Positions 1-9,061 are shown, counted from the first letter of the stretch. The stretch: DNA of 22,351 bases from a virus (IMGVR_UViG_3300012096_000023:1-22351), one strand, 5' to 3'. Made by a program: numbers and translations. The notes: a model not told the origin generated them from the letters alone.

Positions 1-3000
1 ATTTCACTGTCGCTAGCCTTGAGATGCTCAGAAGCCTCACGAAGCCAATGCTCAACAGCATACATTTTATAGTCATCCATGAAGACTGAGTTGACTATCC
101 TATTCAACGACTTATTCATCGTTGTAATAGGATCAACCATCTTGCCTGTAGGAGCGTACTTATAAACTGGATTGCCTTGACTGCCTATGTCTTCCCAGTG
201 AGTCAAACCAGAACTCTCACGTTCTGTATTAAAGGCTACTTGGAATTGTTTATTTAGACTGCCTGATTTAGAAGCATCTTTAAAGGCTTTACCATGTCGG
301 GCTTCTAGTCCTTTGTCCATGTCTAGAACAGAAAGGCCTTTGGGTACAACTACGAATGGTTCATGGAGATCAAACATCGGAGATGTAACTTTACCTAGCT
401 CATCTCTGCCTTCTTTGAACATAGGATATAGATCCTTCCATTCAATAGGTAGGTTAGCTTTAGTATAATCTTGAGCGCCTTTAGTATCTCCTTTACGAAG
501 AAAACTTTGGACTTCTCCCATATGCTTAGCTATGTCATGGCCCATTGCACGATTAAGCAAAGGCATAAACGTAGTATCGCCATTATAAACACTTCTGAAA
601 CGACCTTTGACGCCATTCATATTTTCATACTGATGGTACATATTGGCTTGTTTCAAGAAGTGATCGTAGTCGTATTCGAAATGGCCACCGCCTCTGCGGT
701 TAACGTGATTAAACTCGATCGGCTTGCTATCGGCAGTATCTGTTAAGACATATCTGACGTGTTCATTACCAGCTATATCTGAATAATTTCTTAAAGGTTT
801 GTACTCTGGTGAATATAACTCAACGACTTTAAGACGTCCTTCAAGAACAGCCTTACGGTATTCTTCGAGATGCTTCAGCTGAATACCGGCACCACCGAGA
901 TTAACTATACGTTCTTCACCGAGTTTACTACCCATAATCATCATGACGTCATCACCACCTGGGAAGGCCTTGAGAGACCTACCATCGAAGTAGTCTGATT
1001 TAGCTAGCTTGCCATCAGCGCCTTTCTTAGACAGTGAGACTTGTTCGACACCTAATCTAGCTCTATTCCTAAACTCAGCGACTTCACGCAAGATACGATC
1101 GCCTTCAACCATACGGACGAAAGCAAAGTAAGCCTGGTGTTCTGAATAACTAGGAGCCCTATTAAAGAAGGTTTGGTAGTGATTAGTTAGTTCGCCTGGT
1201 GTCTGGAAGAAGTACCCAGGTTTACCTGTATTGGGGTCTTTGGCATCACGAGCGTGTTCTAGAGTTCTAGCGAATTCATTGTACGTAGCCTTGACATCAC
1301 CTTTTAGTTTACCAATTACTGCGGCTGGTTTGGCTCTCCAGTACGGTATAGGCTGACCTGTGACAGGATCATTGCGAATAACACCCGAGGCTATCTGCCG
1401 TATGTGTGACGCCTCTTGCGCTGCCCATTCTTTGAAGAGGGACTGTGTGTACGTCCCGATTTTGCGCTGAATACTTTCATTGATTGACAACGTATCTTCT
1501 GATGTTCTTAGTGAACCAAGGGCTGCATTGAATAACGATTTGATACCTCTGGCACTACTTGTTGAAGTAGCTTCTGGATAAGGCACACCGTTGACATCTT
1601 TAGTAAGAAGATCACGAACGACTTTGTCTGTCTCTACCATAGGACGACGTAGAACAATCTTATAGCCTACACCATGCTGTTCTACCGTAGTGGCATTACT
1701 ACCTACGACAGAAGCTTTACCGGTATTAATAGCTTTAAGTTCATCTCTCATTTGACCTATACGAGTTTCATTAGCAGCAAAGGATGCTTTCAGAATACCT
1801 CGGTCTTCACCCGTCATTAAGCCTTTAACGAGTTTACCACGAGCATCTTTATTGTAAGCCTGAGCTAACGAGATTTGGTTCTGTAGATCTGTAACGCGAT
1901 TGTAAACTTCATTATTCTCAAGACGAAGGTCAATATCGTTGATCTGCTTCTTAATATTTTTCGAAAGGTCAAGACCTTCCTTCGTTTCCGGTAAGTCATT
2001 TAATTGACCCTTTAGGGCCACCTTTTGGTCTAGGAGATCTTGGGTCTTAGCGTTAGTTAATGGTCCTTGGCCTTCTACAACACGAACATCTTCCCAGCCT
2101 TGAGACTTAGCAAAGTTTCTTGCTGTGTCTGAATTAGTGAAAAGATTACCATCGTAATTACCAAAGGTTACTTCATGCCAGTACGTATTACTGCGAGGTT
2201 CATAGATAGGATTAGACACATCAAGAATAGCATTCTTTACTCCAGCATAATAGTCTTTTACGGAATCCTTAATTACCCTGACAGCTGATTGTACTTGGAC
2301 AGCCATAGGAGTTCTATTGATACGAACGCTGTCGGTAATCCTTTGTAGAATAGTTTTAGCAGAGGCATCATACTGATCTTGTATACGGCGCAGACCTTCT
2401 GTAGAAAGGTTGCCTTTGTTTATAGCAAGCTTGTCTCTATCTTGGGCTAGGACGGTAAGGAGAGGATCAGTCGTAAGCTTTATAGGATCACTCTTACCAT
2501 TGATATCAGCTTCGATATTATCTGAAGCACGCTGTGTAGATGCCGAAGCAAGATCACCTGTAGCTTCAGATCTAGCAGCTTTATCAGCTTGGATAGCTTC
2601 AGCCTTCTCGACTAACTGACGCACAGCTTGATTGGCTTGTCTATTTATACTAGCAGCTTTAACAGCTTTGCCACCTAGCTTACCAATGGCAGCGTAGTCT
2701 GGAAGAGCCATAACTGTGAATATATTATCGAGGACTTTATCTGAAGAAGGTAGACCTTCAAGGTAAGCAGCAAACCTAGCAGCTAACTGTGGATTGTCTT
2801 TACCAAGACTATCAGTGATATCCTTGGCTTGTTTAAAAGACTCATCAATAGGTAAACTAAAGACTTTATCGGCTTGTGCTTGGATGTTTTCACCAAGAAG
2901 AACACCACCAGACATAGAACCAACGCCAGGTGTATTACCTCGCATTTTGTATTCTACATAAGGCTGGAACATAGTCTTAGCTGTATCAGTTAAGTACCCA

Positions 3001-3599
3001 GGCCAAGATTGTTGGCCTACAGCGGCTTCCCAGTTCTCACGAAGCTTACGATAGTATTCCATCCTAGCAGTAAGTTCATCATCTTTGTCTTGGGCGGCTT
3101 GGACTTCTTGAGGAGCTTCCTGTAAAGGTTGTGATTGAGTTAAACCAATAGCTTCTTGTATACTTTGGATGTACTTCGTAGCGTATTGTTTCTCTACAAC
3201 ACTATTGGGATCAACAGGTCTATTAGTAGGATTAAAAGGATCTACAACTTTAGCTATTTCATTTTCATCTAAAGGACCGCCTTTGGTATTAGCTAAGGTA
3301 GTAAGTGCCTGAAGTTTATCTGCTTGTCGCTTGGCCCGTAGATTACTCGCAGCAATATTCCTCATGGCGTCTTCACGACCAGCTAGGATTTCTGCTTTGA
3401 TTTCACTGGCGTCTTTCTGTAGATGCTCTCCAACGCCTTCCTGCATCTTAATAGCTCTTTGTTGAGCAACATCATCAGGTAAAGTAGTCGGTGCTTGTAC
3501 AGGGTTAGCTAAAGATACACCGTTGTCTTCTTGCACAGGAGCTGCAGCAAGACTTGGTTGTTCTTGATCGACGTAAAGCGGGGGGAGATCAGTAGCCAC
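1..3599 (-). CDS. Giant internal virion (ejection) protein, partial: C-terminus beyond the window
   Basis: An uninterrupted minus-strand frame of 1199 codons runs from a GTG at 3599 to the window edge without a stop. Its position after tail tubular B and a small glycine-rich protein, and its size, match the large internal core protein of T7-type phages (T7 gp16 is about 1300 aa), which is ejected into the host with the DNA. The N-terminal 130 residues are polar and Gln/Ala-rich, and the middle is helical and charged. A distinctive stretch near residues 963-983 reads NHVNRRGGGHFEYDYDHF. I see no lysozyme or transglycosylase signature. The GTG start overlaps the upstream gene by 11 bases. Other starts are GTG at 3611 or 3614, or ATG at 3446 behind AAAGAG. 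I prefer 3599 because the stretch from 3599 to 3446 reads like coding sequence. The family is inferred from context, and the enzymatic function is unknown. Confidence 0.8.
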   Translation of the reverse strand, partial: MATDLPPLYVDQEQPSLAAAPVQEDNGVSLANPVQAPTTLPDDVAQQRAIKMQEGVGEHLQKDASEIKAEILAGREDAMRNIAASNLRAKRQADKLQALTTLANTKGGPLDENEIAKVVDPFNPTNRPVDPNSVVEKQYATKYIQSIQEAIGLTQSQPLQEAPQEVQAAQDKDDELTARMEYYRKLRENWEAAVGQQSWPGYLTDTAKTMFQPYVEYKMRGNTPGVGSMSGGVLLGENIQAQADKVFSLPIDESFKQAKDITDSLGKDNPQLAARFAAYLEGLPSSDKVLDNIFTVMALPDYAAIGKLGGKAVKAASINRQANQAVRQLVEKAEAIQADKAARSEATGDLASASTQRASDNIEADINGKSDPIKLTTDPLLTVLAQDRDKLAINKGNLSTEGLRRIQDQYDASAKTILQRITDSVRINRTPMAVQVQSAVRVIKDSVKDYYAGVKNAILDVSNPIYEPRSNTYWHEVTFGNYDGNLFTNSDTARNFAKSQGWEDVRVVEGQGPLTNAKTQDLLDQKVALKGQLNDLPETKEGLDLSKNIKKQINDIDLRLENNEVYNRVTDLQNQISLAQAYNKDARGKLVKGLMTGEDRGILKASFAANETRIGQMRDELKAINTGKASVVGSNATTVEQHGVGYKIVLRRPMVETDKVVRDLLTKDVNGVPYPEATSTSSARGIKSLFNAALGSLRTSEDTLSINESIQRKIGTYTQSLFKEWAAQEASHIRQIASGVIRNDPVTGQPIPYWRAKPAAVIGKLKGDVKATYNEFARTLEHARDAKDPNTGKPGYFFQTPGELTNHYQTFFNRAPSYSEHQAYFAFVRMVEGDRILREVAEFRNRARLGVEQVSLSKKGADGKLAKSDYFDGRSLKAFPGGDDVMMIMGSKLGEERIVNLGGAGIQLKHLEEYRKAVLEGRLKVVELYSPEYKPLRNYSDIAGNEHVRYVLTDTADSKPIEFNHVNRRGGGHFEYDYDHFLKQANMYHQYENMNGVKGRFRSVYNGDTTFMPLLNRAMGHDIAKHMGEVQSFLRKGDTKGAQDYTKANLPIEWKDLYPMFKEGRDELGKVTSPMFDLHEPFVVVPKGLSVLDMDKGLEARHGKAFKDASKSGSLNKQFQVAFNTERESSGLTHWEDIGSQGNPVYKYAPTGKMVDPITTMNKSLNRIVNSVFMDDYKMYAVEHWLREASEHLKASDSE

Positions 3600-4146
3600 T
3601 AGGAGACCCACCACCCATGAATGCACCACCTATATTACCGAAGGCACCACCTGCGCTTTTGGCTATACCACCAAGTGTACCAGCAGATGAAAGAATAGAA
3701 CCTCCAAGGGAAGACCAACCTTGATCTGTAGCCATTTGACCTTTAAGTCCAGCTTCCTGGGAATTAAGACCAGATATTCTACTGTCTAATCCGAAGATAT
3801 TATTACCTATTTGTTGGTTCTGGGATACGCCTAAGGAATTAAATAGTCCCTGGCTTTGTGTCGAAGCTTGACCACCTGCGAAGCCACTACCAAATTGTGC
3901 ACCTTGTTGGACAGCTGCATTGAGACCTTGTGCTCTAGCCCTTTGGGTATTCCTAAAGATTTCTAATTGTTGGCGTCTAGCACTGAGGTTCATGGCTTGC
4001 TGTCGCTGATCGTTTACTTGTTGCTCTACGCCAAACTTTTGTTGTTCGACTTGAGATATCTTATTGGCATCGCTACTAGCAGAAAGAGAACCAAATAACT
4101 TCAGTCCTAAACCTACAGCGCCTATACCTAGTGTTATTGGATCCAT
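3589..4146 (-). CDS. Small internal virion protein, glycine/glutamine-rich
   Basis: This 185-aa protein starts MDPITLGIGAVGLGLKLFGS, a short hydrophobic N-terminal segment (about residues 3-22). A Gln-rich, probably coiled-coil region follows (about 35-75), then a glycine/serine/alanine-rich C-terminal half with repeated GG pairs. A small hydrophobic/Gly-rich protein between tail tubular B and the giant internal protein is typical of T7-type internal core or ejection proteins that help form the DNA-translocation channel. The ATG at 4146 overlaps the tail tubular B stop as TAATG, the same junction type seen elsewhere in this operon. A longer TTG start at 4182 would overlap the upstream gene by 37 bases and is less likely. 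Function is inferred from context and composition only. Confidence 0.75.
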   Translation of the reverse strand: MDPITLGIGAVGLGLKLFGSLSASSDANKISQVEQQKFGVEQQVNDQRQQAMNLSARRQQLEIFRNTQRARAQGLNAAVQQGAQFGSGFAGGQASTQSQGLFNSLGVSQNQQIGNNIFGLDSRISGLNSQEAGLKGQMATDQGWSSLGGSILSSAGTLGGIAKSAGGAFGNIGGAFMGGGSPSGY

Positions 4147-6515
4147 TATACGCCCGTATTCACTGTTTCGTAAATAGACCAACCGATGATATCAAAGGGT
4201 AGATTACCTACAGAAGAAACTTTTATTTGAAGGACTAAACCACGTCCTCTTATCTTTACTCTTCGCGGCATTACGGCGTAGTTATTATTATACATATTAA
4301 CTAATTGAGCCGTACTCCAACGTCCGGAATCACCAGTAATAGCGTAATCCCATTGCCCTTGGATATAAGAAGCATTTCTTTCTTCATTCAATCTGTAGTA
4401 CATATACAGATAAGGAATTTGAAAGCGCATCTGGCCTTTGCCATGGAGCTTATAACCAGTCACAAAGAATGATTCGTAACTATTACCTACATTATCTAAT
4501 GAAAACCAATCTAGATTATTGCTATCGTGTTCATCAGAGAAGGTAAACTTATAGGATCCCGCTGAAGAAGTCGATGTTAAGTACTTGAAACCTGGTGCAG
4601 GAGAAGTACTAGAAGTATTTCCTGGACTAGAAACATACAGTATTCCATTGATAAATGGATCTGTACTTAGTCCATTAGCATTAATACTGTAAGGATAAAA
4701 GGCTTTATTGTAGACGTTGTAATTTAGTATATGATCATAACTATAACGAAGGGTAAGATCAGCATTATTATCTTGATCATTATAAATCCATTGAATAACA
4801 TAATCTAACGGATGGTAATAACCTCTGGCGAATTTCTTACTAGCTGTAGGAATACTATTATAAAAACTAAGGATAGTCCCTACCGTAATAGGTTCCACCG
4901 TTAAGCCACCTCCCTGGGAAGGCTTTACAGCGTAAATACCTTCAGCATTCCAAAAGTAGGGAAGTCCTTGGACATCTACAAAAGACGTACTAGAAATACT
5001 TTGAACTGAAGAAATTTTAGTACTAGTAAAATCATTAGCAGAGAAACCAATACCTTGGCTACCTGTTATAAACCACACACCATTAGCGGCAAATACAAGC
5101 ATACCATTTTGTATTGGGAATAACTTGTAGATAGCTCCAGCACCTTGTATCTGTATTACTCCACCATCAGTTGGCAATAAATCAAATAACGTTTCTGAAG
5201 TAGGATCATTCGTTTGATAACACAAACCAAAATCATCTGTAGTCAAACTTATTTGACTAAAGTAAATATTCTCAGTCCACGTATAAAAATTAGCAGTGCC
5301 TCCGGCTACTTGACTCGCGTCAACACCGGCGTACCATACGCGTCCCTGAAACCAGGTTCCTGTTCTTGGACGTACAGCAGTCGTAACATCAGTTAATCCA
5401 GCAACAGTTGAGATGAGACTTCGTTGTTGATTAAATGCACTAAATATAAAATGACCTTGTGGGGCTTGACCTGCATTTAAACTCACTTGAACAGCCGTAG
5501 TAGCAGGGTCAAAGGTATTACTGGCATTCTTAAAGAACCACCATACATCGGCATTACTGGGGTAATTGCCTTCTGCACTAAACCAAGTGTTGATATACCC
5601 ACTATTTATAGGAGTAATATAATAGGGCCCTAATGCACTACCTATATAAGTACCGTTACTACCTGTAACATTTATAGTAAGAGTAGTTCCTACGTAAGAC
5701 GTAACTGTACCACCCATCATAAAGGTACCAGCTGGTGTATAAATACCGCCAGGGTTAGTATCAGTGGTAGTCGTAACTGAGACTTGTTGTCCGTTAGAAA
5801 CTCCAGTTATGCCCGAGGCGACTGTGAAAGAAACACTTCCAGAAGATATCACAGTAGGGCTTGAGCCCACACTTTGGGCAAGCCAAGGAGAACCTTGGGT
5901 CCATCCTTGATTTATTAAATTGTAATTATGTGCAGCAGATAAAGTAACTGGACGCTGATTAACGGGTATACCTAGTTCAGAAACACCTGTAAAATCTCTA
6001 ATCTTAATACTTATAAGCTTAGCTGTAATCACACCAGCATTGTAAGAACAAAAGAAAGGGTCACAACTAGGATGGAATACAAATAAGTATCCATTACCAT
6101 CTGTGAACTGACATTCTTGTGTAGAAGGATCTGGCGTCACTCCAGTTTGGAATGATGTAATATCAACAGTACTAAATAATATTTGTTTTGAAAGAGGATT
6201 AGTAATAGTTGAACTAGAAGATAAATAGAAATTCAATGTCTTACCGACTTGAGTAACTATTATCTGGGTACTACCATCACCACCTGCATTATTCCATTTA
6301 TAAGTATTGATAGCTCTACCAGTTCGGTCTAGTGTATTAGTACCAAAGTTAGTTTCGTAATCTATACCTTGACGACGTGTAACGTCCCCAACTATAGTAT
6401 AAGCACAATTGTCAGTATCGGTAGCTGCATTTTCTGGGAAGTTCATCCCAGTAAATTCAGTAATCAAACCTTTAGTAAAATTGTTTTCAACGGAAGATAT
6501 TTGTTGACTAGGCAT
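4146..6515 (-). CDS. Tail tubular protein B-like (gp12-type nozzle/stabilization protein)
   Basis: At 789 aa it is almost the length of T7 gp12 (about 794). The N-terminus has the pattern usual in this family: an opening with NNFTKGLITEFTGMNFPENA, then a cluster of Thr/Asp/Asn residues and VTRRQGIDYE near residues 45-55. The rest is rich in Gly/Ser/Thr/Asn and aromatic residues with no membrane segment, as expected for a beta-rich structural protein. Residues 205-310 hold an inserted Ser/Thr/Gly/Val-rich stretch that could be an extra beta domain exposed on the tail. In T7 the protein forms the nozzle at the tail tip and contacts the fibres. It starts at the ATG at 6515, which shares bases with the stop of the 89-aa gene (TAATG). 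Recognition rests on length, N-terminal pattern and order after tubular A. Confidence 0.85.
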   Translation of the reverse strand: MPSQQISSVENNFTKGLITEFTGMNFPENAATDTDNCAYTIVGDVTRRQGIDYETNFGTNTLDRTGRAINTYKWNNAGGDGSTQIIVTQVGKTLNFYLSSSSTITNPLSKQILFSTVDITSFQTGVTPDPSTQECQFTDGNGYLFVFHPSCDPFFCSYNAGVITAKLISIKIRDFTGVSELGIPVNQRPVTLSAAHNYNLINQGWTQGSPWLAQSVGSSPTVISSGSVSFTVASGITGVSNGQQVSVTTTTDTNPGGIYTPAGTFMMGGTVTSYVGTTLTINVTGSNGTYIGSALGPYYITPINSGYINTWFSAEGNYPSNADVWWFFKNASNTFDPATTAVQVSLNAGQAPQGHFIFSAFNQQRSLISTVAGLTDVTTAVRPRTGTWFQGRVWYAGVDASQVAGGTANFYTWTENIYFSQISLTTDDFGLCYQTNDPTSETLFDLLPTDGGVIQIQGAGAIYKLFPIQNGMLVFAANGVWFITGSQGIGFSANDFTSTKISSVQSISSTSFVDVQGLPYFWNAEGIYAVKPSQGGGLTVEPITVGTILSFYNSIPTASKKFARGYYHPLDYVIQWIYNDQDNNADLTLRYSYDHILNYNVYNKAFYPYSINANGLSTDPFINGILYVSSPGNTSSTSPAPGFKYLTSTSSAGSYKFTFSDEHDSNNLDWFSLDNVGNSYESFFVTGYKLHGKGQMRFQIPYLYMYYRLNEERNASYIQGQWDYAITGDSGRWSTAQLVNMYNNNYAVMPRRVKIRGRGLVLQIKVSSVGNLPFDIIGWSIYETVNTGV

Positions 6516-6784
6516 TAATCTTTTACATCAATAATCTTTATCTTCTTGGTCTTGAAGTAGGTTTCAGCATGTTCTTTAGCTTGTTTAAAACTAGTAAACT
6601 TATTTCTAAAAGCAGGAGGGACTATACCGTGTTCATACTTGAATGACCAAAGTAGAGTACCGGAGTCCATTACTACATGAAGATTATTCTTACCTTCAAA
6701 TACTGCTGGATCTAATAGACCTGTACTAGATTTAGGATCTTCCTTCTGAAGAACTAAAATACGGTCAATACTTCTTAATGCCAT
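6515..6784 (-). CDS. Small phage protein between tail tubular A and B, unknown
   Basis: This 89-aa soluble, mixed-charge protein starts MALRSIDRILVLQKEDPK and ends in a Lys-rich segment (KTKKIKIIDVKD). It has no membrane segment or recognisable catalytic motif. The ATG at 6784 overlaps the end of tail tubular A by 10 bases, and its stop overlaps the start of tubular B as TAATG, so translation is probably coupled to the two tail genes. Placement suggests a tail-assembly or minor virion role, but I do not recognise the family. Confidence 0.75.
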   Translation of the reverse strand: MALRSIDRILVLQKEDPKSSTGLLDPAVFEGKNNLHVVMDSGTLLWSFKYEHGIVPPAFRNKFTSFKQAKEHAETYFKTKKIKIIDVKD

Positions 6785-7572
6785 CTAAAAAAGGGTCCTT
6801 TATTTCTATAAGCGGCGGTTCTTCCATAATCAGGTAATTGGTCAAAATAACTAGGTTTATTATCTACGGACTTGTCTTTCTGTAGAGAACTCCATTGACG
6901 CTTGGCTTCTTGTTCAGCTTTGACATGAGGAGTTTGTTTTAATTCAAAGTAAGCCAAACTCTTAGCTTCATTAAGAAGAAGAGGAACTTGGGGATCATCG
7001 ATGTCTGGTATAAAGTTATCAGTCATTGACCAAACAGGCTCTGCCTTACCGTAACACTGGGTCTTACTTGACTGGAGTGTACTATCTAGAAGATTATTAA
7101 AACTATCAAAGACTACGTAGAAGTCACTAATAAGGGAACAATACCTAGGAGTTACGTCATTCTTGTAGTTAAAAAGAAAGGTCTCTGAATTAACAACCAA
7201 GTTTAGCGTATCGACATTGGCGTCAGATGCATTATAACCATTGACATAATCAGCGAATTGTTGGATTGGAAGTATAGTTACGTACTTGTACATCTTAGCA
7301 GATGTATCCGCATCGAAGTATTTCATCCACTCAATCGTCTTAATTCCTTCTGGGATAAACATTAAAGTAGGTTGAAGGTAACTCCCAGAAGCGTCTAATT
7401 GAAACATTTTCTTCTGTTCAGGTAGTCCAGCTCTAGCTGCGATATTAAAGTAAGCAGTCTTGACTATTTCTGCTACTTGAGTACTTTCAGTAGTATCTCC
7501 GATACTATTAACTTCATCTGAAGATAATGCAGAGAGAATGTTTTGAACATACTGTAGTAAAGTTAATTTCAT
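6775..7572 (-). CDS. Tail tubular protein A-like (gp11-type adaptor/gatekeeper)
   Basis: This 265-aa protein opens with LLQYVQNILSALSSDEVNSI followed by a DT-E-xQVA-IVKTAYF pattern. That N-terminal helical bundle is typical of tail tubular A/adaptor proteins of T7-type phages. Residues 61-85 (QLDASGSYLQPTLMFIPEGI) continue the family pattern. The protein forms the ring between portal and nozzle. It is longer than T7 gp11 (196 aa), with extra sequence in the middle and at the C-terminus, which ends in an aromatic tail (PFFRWH). The ATG at 7572 overlaps the upstream stop as ATGA. It is followed by one 89-aa gene and then tubular B, keeping the usual A-to-B order. Confidence 0.88.
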   Translation of the reverse strand: MKLTLLQYVQNILSALSSDEVNSIGDTTESTQVAEIVKTAYFNIAARAGLPEQKKMFQLDASGSYLQPTLMFIPEGIKTIEWMKYFDADTSAKMYKYVTILPIQQFADYVNGYNASDANVDTLNLVVNSETFLFNYKNDVTPRYCSLISDFYVVFDSFNNLLDSTLQSSKTQCYGKAEPVWSMTDNFIPDIDDPQVPLLLNEAKSLAYFELKQTPHVKAEQEAKRQWSSLQKDKSVDNKPSYFDQLPDYGRTAAYRNKGPFFRWH

Positions 7573-7964
7573 TTACGTTTCCAAACATTAAAGCCTATTA
7601 CACCAAATAAGAAAGCGTAAGCTACATACGGTAAGTAACTAACACTTTCTGGGTAATTTCCTACATGGAACATCCATTCAGATGCCCAAGGATGCCATAG
7701 AGTATTATCAGATCTACGAGCCCCTATAATAGTATCCCAACCAATTAAGGTACCCCAAACAACAGGCATTGCAAGGGCTACATCACGCCATATCCTAATT
7801 CCGATATCGTCATTGGTATCGTGGATAATTTGAGCAGAAACCTTTTCGGTTTCTACGTCGGCTTTGATTTGTTCTACTTGTGTACTTTTAAAAGATGAAT
7901 AGATTGAAGAGGCTGTACTAAACAATCCCTGCAGTATAGGACCTATGAGAGGAAGCCAAAGCAT
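7569..7964 (-). CDS. Membrane protein with three hydrophobic segments, lysis-associated or holin-like
   Basis: This 131-aa protein has hydrophobic stretches at about residues 3-22 (WLPLIGPILQGLFSTASSIY), 62-80 (VALAMPVVWGTLIGWDTII) and 110-128 (LPYVAYAFLFGVIGFNVW), and a basic C-terminus (KRK). A charged linker at 30-58 could form a helix. This layout resembles three-segment phage holin-like proteins. It sits three genes after the endolysin and directly before tail tubular A, overlapping the latter by ATGA and the upstream gene by TAATG. It may be a holin, an antiholin, or a membrane protein used in entry. The exact family was not verified. Confidence 0.6.
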   Translation of the reverse strand: MLWLPLIGPILQGLFSTASSIYSSFKSTQVEQIKADVETEKVSAQIIHDTNDDIGIRIWRDVALAMPVVWGTLIGWDTIIGARRSDNTLWHPWASEWMFHVGNYPESVSYLPYVAYAFLFGVIGFNVWKRK

Positions 7965-8233
7965 TAAGTATCCAGTGTCCTACGTCTAGCTATTTCATGG
8001 GATATGCCTATTAAAAGCACAATACCGCCCATGACGATCACTTGTTTGCGATCGAAGCCTGACATACCTAGAAGCGGCGACCAATCAAGGCCACCTATAA
8101 TTGCTGTTATAAAACCTGATGCAGCTGTGATGCGAGCAACGACTAGCGTTGCACTATCACGAAAAAGGCTATCGAACCAAGTTTTAGACAGCTGGGGTGC
8201 TTGGGAAGATTTTGGTTTTAATATTTTCGACAT
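7964..8233 (-). CDS. Putative holin: two membrane segments, basic tail
   Basis: This 89-aa protein has a soluble N-terminus (residues 1-26) and two hydrophobic segments at about 28-54 (ATLVVARITAASGFITAIIG, then GLDWSPLL) and 63-80 (KQVIVMGGIVLLIGIS). It ends in a basic HEIARRRTLDT tail. The pattern of a TLxxAR segment, GLDWSPLL, a second helix and then ARRRTL is one I recall from small phage membrane proteins next to lysins, generally annotated as holin-like. The ATG at 8233 lies 50 bases inside the preceding gene, an unusually long overlap for this operon. No internal Met gives a sensible shorter protein. The role as a pore-forming holin is inferred from topology and neighbourhood. Confidence 0.65.
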   Translation of the reverse strand: MSKILKPKSSQAPQLSKTWFDSLFRDSATLVVARITAASGFITAIIGGLDWSPLLGMSGFDRKQVIVMGGIVLLIGISHEIARRRTLDT

Positions 8234-8432
8234 CTGTCTTTATGTTGTTGAGGTCAATCTGAACACCGGTCATACCGCGTCCTCGGACGTACCAGCCGAG
8301 GCCAGCACCGACAAAAAGAGCGACAACACCAGAAATTATTGCAGTCATATAGGGAACTCCTGTTGGAATATATTGGATTATAGGTTGAGCCGCTGCGTGA
8401 GCTTTACTAGCGACCGTCATAATAAAATTCAT
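8184..8432 (-). CDS. Small membrane protein with C-terminal helix, possible i-spanin-like
   Basis: This 82-aa protein has one strong membrane segment at about residues 28-49 (YMTAIISGVVALFVGAGLGW). It is followed by a basic patch (YVRGRG) and a heptad-like amphipathic helix (VQIDLNNIKTDVENIKTKIF, residues 57-76). A single N-terminal membrane anchor followed by a coiled-coil segment, directly after an endolysin, fits an inner-membrane spanin subunit or an accessory holin. I found no lipoprotein gene nested in another frame that would be the outer partner, so the spanin label stays tentative. The ATG at 8432 overlaps the endolysin stop as TAATG. Confidence 0.6.
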   Translation of the reverse strand: MNFIMTVASKAHAAAQPIIQYIPTGVPYMTAIISGVVALFVGAGLGWYVRGRGMTGVQIDLNNIKTDVENIKTKIFPSTPAV

Positions 8433-9061
8433 TATTTACCTTTGTTTTTTATGAAGTGAACGACAACACCAATGGCGATAGCCGCGATGGCTACACCGAC
8501 GAGTACTTCGATCTTGTGGGTCCCCAAGTAATTGTACAGTACCAAACCTAAACTACCCAAACCAGTAACCACGGCAGGACCAGTAGTATAGTCTTTCTTA
8601 GCTAAATCTTTGCTAACATTGCGAACACGTGTTACCCGATCAGTCCAACCCTTTAGGAATTGTGCATTATGCCCAACCCCAATTGTACGTAGGAACGTCA
8701 TACGTTCATCATTTACGGCGTCTATTAATTTAGCACCGGCAAGAGATTTAAACTTACTGAGGGCCTTCCTAGGACGTCCCAGACCACTATTAACACCATA
8801 ATCAAAGACAGTATAATCGACACCACCTGAAAGATTGTCACAGTTTAGTGCATCCCAATATTTGGATTTGTAAATAGCTTTGGCTTGGTCAACAGACATA
8901 TGCTTGACATTTTCAGCTGTGCCATTTTTATTTATATACTTTTGGTAATCTACTAAGGTAATACCAAAATTAGTCGGACCACCGTCATCACCTGGAGTAT
9001 TAGAATACCCACCTTCGTCTTTAAGAAGTCGTGTCAAACAATCATTATAATTACTTTTCAT
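8432..9061 (-). CDS. GH108-type endolysin (muramidase) with C-terminal membrane segments
   Basis: This 209-aa protein is predicted to cut the glycan backbone of peptidoglycan for lysis. Residues 12-35 have the hallmark lysin pattern DEGGYSNTPGDDGGPTNFGI, with E16 the expected catalytic glutamate. YWDALNCDNL (68-77) and FDYGVNSG (86-93) fit the rest of the GH108 domain and the small peptidoglycan-binding part usually joined to it. Beyond residue 160 it departs from the plain enzyme: a hydrophobic stretch at 163-179 and a strong membrane-type helix at 185-203 (EVLVGVAIAAIAIGVVVHFI) end in a Lys-rich tail. This would tether the enzyme to the inner membrane. No N-terminal signal is seen. The start overlaps the fibre stop as ATGA, and the next three genes encode membrane proteins, forming a lysis block inside the virion operon. 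Confidence 0.88.
   Translation of the reverse strand: MKSNYNDCLTRLLKDEGGYSNTPGDDGGPTNFGITLVDYQKYINKNGTAENVKHMSVDQAKAIYKSKYWDALNCDNLSGGVDYTVFDYGVNSGLGRPRKALSKFKSLAGAKLIDAVNDERMTFLRTIGVGHNAQFLKGWTDRVTRVRNVSKDLAKKDYTTGPAVVTGLGSLGLVLYNYLGTHKIEVLVGVAIAAIAIGVVVHFIKNKGK

Noticed and set aside
8004-8459. 151-codon plus-strand frame opposite the lysis genes
   Set aside because: It is a shadow of three minus-strand membrane-protein genes that fit the operon, and it has no ribosome site or plus-strand neighbours.
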